Positions 60,858 to 64,000 of a stretch of 64,000 bases of DNA are shown piece by piece. Below the pieces are notes generated by a model. The model had not been told where the DNA came from. It did not search any database and was given only the letters and a program-made list of their open reading frames with translations. The stretch comes from JAFALK01 sp036500605. Lineage in GTDB: Bacteria; Pseudomonadota; Gammaproteobacteria; Burkholderiales; Burkholderiaceae_C. The stretch lies in NCBI GenBank assembly GCA_036500605.1, contig DASYBU010000032.1, forward strand, positions 1-64,000. The letters are read 5' to 3'. A program made the position numbers and the translations under genes. How positions within the stretch are numbered: the stretch's first letter is position 1; the number at the start of each line of letters is the position of its first letter.

Positions 60858-62681
60858 TCATGCCGCCTCCTTCTTGTCGTCCGCTTCTTGCGGCTTGTGC
60901 TCGCGCCCCTGCTCGACGATCGCGATGAACGCATCGTTCATGTCGCTGCCGTGGCCGGCGCCGGCCTTCTCGCGCACTTCTTGCGGTGTGCCGAGCGCGA
61001 GCACCTTGCCGGCGTCCTGGATCGCGATGCGGTCGCAGTATTCGGCCTCTTCCATGAAGTGCGTCGTCACGATGATCGTCACTCCGTGTTGGGCCAGGCC
61101 GGTGATCGTGCGCCAGAAGGCGCGGCGGGCCAGCGGGTCAATGCCGCTGGTCGGCTCGTCGAGGAAGAGGATCTCGGGCTCGTGCAGCAGGCTCGCCGCC
61201 ATCGCCAGGCGCTGCTTGTAGCCGTTGGGCAAGTCGCCGCTGCGGGCCTCGGCATTCAGCTCGAACTGCTTGACGACGACGTCCACCCGTTCACGCAGCG
61301 CCTTGCCGCGCAGACCGTAGGCACCGGCGAAGAATTGCAGGTTGTCGCGCACGCTGAGGTTGCCGTAGAGCGCAAACTTCTGCGAGACATAGCCGATCTT
61401 CTGCCGCGCCTTGGCACGGGCATGCCGCAGATCGACGCCGGCCACTTCGAGGTGGCCGCTGGTGGCCGGCAGCAGGCCGCAGAGCATGCGAAAGGTCGTC
61501 GTCTTGCCGGCGCCATTGGGGCCCAGCAGACCGAAGGTCTCGCCGCGTTTGACATCGAAGGAGGTGCTCGCCACGGCGGTGAAATCGCCGAACTTGCGCA
61601 CCAGGTCGCGCACGACGATGACGGGCTTGTCGTCGTCCTTCTGTTGCTGCTGCCCCTGCTGCCCCTGCTCCACAGGCTTGGCAACCTCGGCCGCTTTCTT
61701 CGCACCGGCGGCGGGCTGTTCCTCCGGCGGCGTCTGCTCGCGCAGCATCATCATGAACGCGTCTTCGAGCTCGTTCGGCCGCGGCTCGACCCTGGAGCCG
61801 GGCAGCAGGTCGCCGAGCGACTTCTCGTCCGCCTTGGCCTGCCGGATGAAGCGCACGCCGCCGCCGTGCGGCACTGCATCGATGATGCGATCGGCGGCGT
61901 CGATCAGGCTGGCCTGCAGGTCACGCGCGGCGGTGCCTTCAGGCGGTGTCGCCTGATAGGTCAGACCCTTGGCACGTTCCTTCAATTGATCGGGCGAACC
62001 GTCGGCCAGCACGCGGCCTTCATGCATCACGAAGATCTGGGCGCAGCGCTCGGCCTCGTCCATGTAGGCGGTGCTGATGACGACGCTGAGCTTCTCCTGT
62101 TCGATCAGTTGCTCGATGATCTTCCAGAGGTCTCGGCGAGAGAGCGGATCGACGCCGACGCTCGGTTCGTCGAGCAGCAACAGGTCCGGCGAGCGCACGA
62201 GCGTGCAGGCCAGGCCGAGCTTCTGCTTCATGCCGCCGGAGAGCTTGCCGGCTGGCCGATCGGTGAAGCGAGCGAGGTCGGTCATGTCCAGCAGGCGCTT
62301 GAAGCGTTCGCTGCGCTCCTGCTGCGGCACACCGTGCAGGTCGGCGTAGAGATCGAGGTTTTCCTGCACGCTCAAGTCTTCATACAGGCCGAAGCGCTGC
62401 GGCATGTAGCTGATGCGGTCCTGCACCGCCTGCGGGTCCTTGAGGACGTCGATGCCCAGCACGGAGAGCGAGCCGGCATCGGGCTTCATCAGCCCGGCGA
62501 ACATGCGCAGCAGCGTCGTCTTGCCCGCGCCGTCGGGGCCGACGAGCGCGGTCAGTTCGCCAGCGCGAATCTGCATCGCGATGCCATCGACCGCCGCGAC
62601 CTTGGACTTGCCGCCCGGCGCCGGGAAGCATTTGCGCAGGCCTTCCGCGGCGATCGTGACGCCGCCTTGCTGATTGCTCAT
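60858..62681 (-). CDS. Double ABC ATPase of an export system (YbhF-like), 607 aa
   Basis: Two nucleotide-binding domains in one chain. Domain 1 has Walker A VGPDGAGKT, signature KLSGGMKQK and Walker B LLLLDEPSVGVD. Domain 2 has GPNGAGKTT, a weaker signature (DLPNGYKQR) and LFLDEPTSGID. A hydrophilic linker of about 40 residues rich in Gln, Lys and Asp (EQGQQGQQQQKDDDKP) joins them. An acidic/Lys tail ends the protein. The start was set at MSNQQGG, 7 bp after the HlyD-type stop. It powers the two ABC-2 permeases. Confidence 0.88.
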   Translation of the reverse strand: MSNQQGGVTIAAEGLRKCFPAPGGKSKVAAVDGIAMQIRAGELTALVGPDGAGKTTLLRMFAGLMKPDAGSLSVLGIDVLKDPQAVQDRISYMPQRFGLYEDLSVQENLDLYADLHGVPQQERSERFKRLLDMTDLARFTDRPAGKLSGGMKQKLGLACTLVRSPDLLLLDEPSVGVDPLSRRDLWKIIEQLIEQEKLSVVISTAYMDEAERCAQIFVMHEGRVLADGSPDQLKERAKGLTYQATPPEGTAARDLQASLIDAADRIIDAVPHGGGVRFIRQAKADEKSLGDLLPGSRVEPRPNELEDAFMMMLREQTPPEEQPAAGAKKAAEVAKPVEQGQQGQQQQKDDDKPVIVVRDLVRKFGDFTAVASTSFDVKRGETFGLLGPNGAGKTTTFRMLCGLLPATSGHLEVAGVDLRHARAKARQKIGYVSQKFALYGNLSVRDNLQFFAGAYGLRGKALRERVDVVVKQFELNAEARSGDLPNGYKQRLAMAASLLHEPEILFLDEPTSGIDPLARRAFWRTITGLAQHGVTIIVTTHFMEEAEYCDRIAIQDAGKVLALGTPQEVREKAGAGHGSDMNDAFIAIVEQGREHKPQEADDKKEAA

Positions 62682-62688
62682 TTGCAGC

Positions 62689-63705
62689 TCATCGCTTGGC
62701 CGCTGGCGCCACGTCCAGTTCCACCGTCGCCGGCTGGCCCATGCGCAACTGGTTCGAGGCGTCGTCCACGCGCACCCGCACCTCGTAGACCAGGCTGGTG
62801 CGCAGCTCCTCGGTCTGCACCGATTTCGGCGTGAACTCGGCCACCGGAGAAATGAAGGCCACGGTGCCTTGCACGGCCTGGCCGGGCTGGCCGTCCGTGC
62901 GCACATTCGCCGCCATGCCGGTGTGGACGCGGCCCAGGTCAGGCTCGCTCAGATAGACGCGCACCCACTTCGGCCCGGCCAGGGCCAATGCGAACACGGG
63001 CCGCTGCGGCGAGGCCATGTCGCCCGGTTCCACCAGCCGCGAGCGCACGATGCCGTCGGCAGGCGCCCTCAATTCGGCCTGGTCGATCTGGTGCTGCAGC
63101 AGGGCCAACTGTGCTTGCGCGGACTTGACCTGAGCGTCGGCGGCGCCGATGTCTTCGCGTCTCGGGCCAACTTCGAGCGCCCGCAGCGCCTGCGCGAGTT
63201 CATTGACCTTGGCGCGAGCGACCTGCAGCGCCGAGCTGGCGCGGTCGATGTCCTGCTTCGCAACGCCGCGGCTGTTGGTGGCCTTGGCGATGTCCTGCAG
63301 GCGGCTCAGGTCTTGCCCGGCACGGTCAGCATCGGCTTGGGCAGCGGCAAGCCGGCTGCGCGCTTCGGCAAGTTCTTCCGGCGTCGAGCCGTGGCGCAGG
63401 CGCAGCAGACGCTGCTGCTGGCCTTCAACGTCGGCGCGGGCGCGGTCAGCCTGGAGTTTCAGCGTGGCTGTATCCAGCCGTGCGAGAACCGCACCGGCCT
63501 TCACGAGATCGCCTTCCTGCGCGTTCAGTTCCGCAACCCGCCCGCTGCCGTCAAAGGCGAGCGAGACTTGGCGAATGTCCACGTTCCCATGCAGTTGCAG
63601 AGGCCCGTTCTTCTTGTCCTCGTGCCGTTGCCAGGCATACCCAATGCCCGCGAGCAACGCGACCACGATGACACCAGCGATGGCGAGGATCAATGGTTTC
63701 TTCAT
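62689..63705 (-). CDS. HlyD/YbhG-family periplasmic adaptor, 338 aa
   Basis: Membrane-fusion protein linking the inner-membrane ABC exporter to the outer-membrane channel. It is anchored by an uncleaved N-terminal helix (LILAIAGVIVVALLAGIGYA). A lipoyl half (GNVDIRQVSLAFDGSGRVAE, EGDLVKAGAVLARLD) is followed by a long coiled-coil hairpin (about 85-200), the second lipoyl half (LRAPADGIVRSRLVEPGDM) and a beta-barrel domain. It is the first gene of the export operon, divergent from the TetR gene, with the operator candidates between them. Confidence 0.9.
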   Translation of the reverse strand: MKKPLILAIAGVIVVALLAGIGYAWQRHEDKKNGPLQLHGNVDIRQVSLAFDGSGRVAELNAQEGDLVKAGAVLARLDTATLKLQADRARADVEGQQQRLLRLRHGSTPEELAEARSRLAAAQADADRAGQDLSRLQDIAKATNSRGVAKQDIDRASSALQVARAKVNELAQALRALEVGPRREDIGAADAQVKSAQAQLALLQHQIDQAELRAPADGIVRSRLVEPGDMASPQRPVFALALAGPKWVRVYLSEPDLGRVHTGMAANVRTDGQPGQAVQGTVAFISPVAEFTPKSVQTEELRTSLVYEVRVRVDDASNQLRMGQPATVELDVAPAAKR

Positions 63706-63744
63706 AGGTGTTCGAGCCGGGTGAATAAGTGAAAGGCTGTGATT

Positions 63745-63766
63745 AGATTAAATCTACTTTAAAGTA
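63745..63766. promoter_or_regulatory. Palindromic operator candidates for the TetR/CecR regulator
   Basis: The 97-bp gap between divergent hlyD-type and tetR-type genes holds AGATTAAATCT (63745-63755, 5-bp arms around one base) directly joined to the perfect 12-bp palindrome TACTTTAAAGTA (63755-63766). The AT-rich dyads in an otherwise GC-rich region are typical of TetR-family operators controlling both directions. Confidence 0.7.
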
Positions 63767-63802
63767 AGTCTCGGAGACACTCAAGCATTCCTTTCGAAGA
63801 CC

Positions 63803-64000
63803 ATGCAAAAGACTTCTCCTCGCCGAAGCACCCGCACCGACGGCGACCAGACCCGCACCCGCATCCTGGATGTTGCCGGCGCGCTGTTCGCGGCGAACGG
63901 GTTTGCCGAAACCACCGGCAAGGCGATCGCCACCCAGGCCGAAGTTGATCTGGCCTCGATCAACTATCACTTCGGCAGCCGCAAGGGGCTTTATCAAGCG
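63803..64000 (+). CDS. TetR-family regulator (CecR-like), N-terminal part
   Basis: The first 66 codons of a TetR protein, cut by the window end. The helix-turn-helix region is complete: TRTRILDVAGALFAANGFAE, then TTGKAIATQAEVDLASINYHFGSRKGLY. The NYHFGSRKGLY form and the divergent YbhGFSR-like export operon match CecR (YbiH), which controls those genes in E. coli. The C-terminal ligand domain is not visible, so the subgroup call rests on context. Confidence 0.85.
   Translation, partial: MQKTSPRRSTRTDGDQTRTRILDVAGALFAANGFAETTGKAIATQAEVDLASINYHFGSRKGLYQA

Noticed and set aside
60725..60934. N-terminal extension of the first ABC-2 permease through the hairpin region
   Set aside because: The extension is Arg/Ser-rich, overlaps the ATPase gene end and the hairpins, and the membrane topology of the family begins at MTGFMLRF.

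Overview
The window reads as chromosomal DNA of a high-GC betaproteobacterium of the order Burkholderiales, most like the Roseateles/Mitsuaria/Pelomonas group. The reasons are PEP-CTERM proteins, a Xanthomonas/Caulobacter-type TonB receptor joined to a carbohydrate locus, an oxidative pentose pathway and a Burkholderiales-style ars region. The genus is inference. No rRNA, tRNA, CRISPR array or replication origin was seen.

Layout. 1-138 is the end of an IS3-family element, followed by about 0.9 kb without a convincing gene. 1.1-5.1 kb (minus strand) holds two secreted PEP-CTERM proteins and a secreted PHP-type metallohydrolase. 5.8-41.2 kb is a very large arabinan/arabinose utilisation locus. 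Its plus-strand arm (5.8-24.2 kb) encodes a TonB receptor, GH43, L-arabinonate dehydratase, ketoglutarate-semialdehyde dehydrogenase, exported GH51, lipoprotein GH43, GH127 and a YtfQ/R/T-YjfF-type sugar ABC importer. Its minus-strand arm (36.7-24.4 kb) is an 11-gene run, mostly coupled by ATGA overlaps: L-2-keto-3-deoxyarabonate dehydratase, exported GH43 arabinanase, a MalEFGK-type importer, cytoplasmic GH51, GH43, GH97, and GntR and LysR regulators. Divergent from it are an SDR sugar dehydrogenase and an aldose 1-epimerase (36.9-38.8 kb), and a GH31 enzyme follows. Together they would cut arabinan outside the cell, import oligomers and arabinose by two ABC systems, and oxidise L-arabinose to 2-oxoglutarate. 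A lactonase gene was not seen.

41.2-45.6 kb carries three unrecognised minus-strand genes (897, 448 and about 68 aa), the largest with an HHLYPW nuclease-like motif. 45.8-52.8 kb is an arsenic island of two adjacent minus-strand operons. One is ArsR-controlled (arsR, a tandem-fused double arsC, an aquaglyceroporin, arsH). The other has a cysteine-rich MarR regulator, an ArsN2-flavoprotein fusion with a cysteine-rich tail, an MFS exporter and an ArsN1-like acetyltransferase, which suggests organoarsenical resistance. 53.1-56.3 kb is a FecR / OmpA lipoprotein / CHASE2-HD-GYP operon. A decayed uvrA fragment follows. 56.9-63.7 kb is an HlyD-ABC-ABC permease-outer membrane factor export operon, with a divergent TetR/CecR-type regulator cut by the window end.

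Regulation seen in the sequence includes three promoters of identical geometry in front of the TonB receptor, the dehydratase and the arabinanase genes; paired LacI-type palindromes; a dispersed CTCTGCG palindromic repeat family that starts at stop codons inside the arabinose locus; and good candidate operators for ArsR, the MarR protein and the TetR protein.
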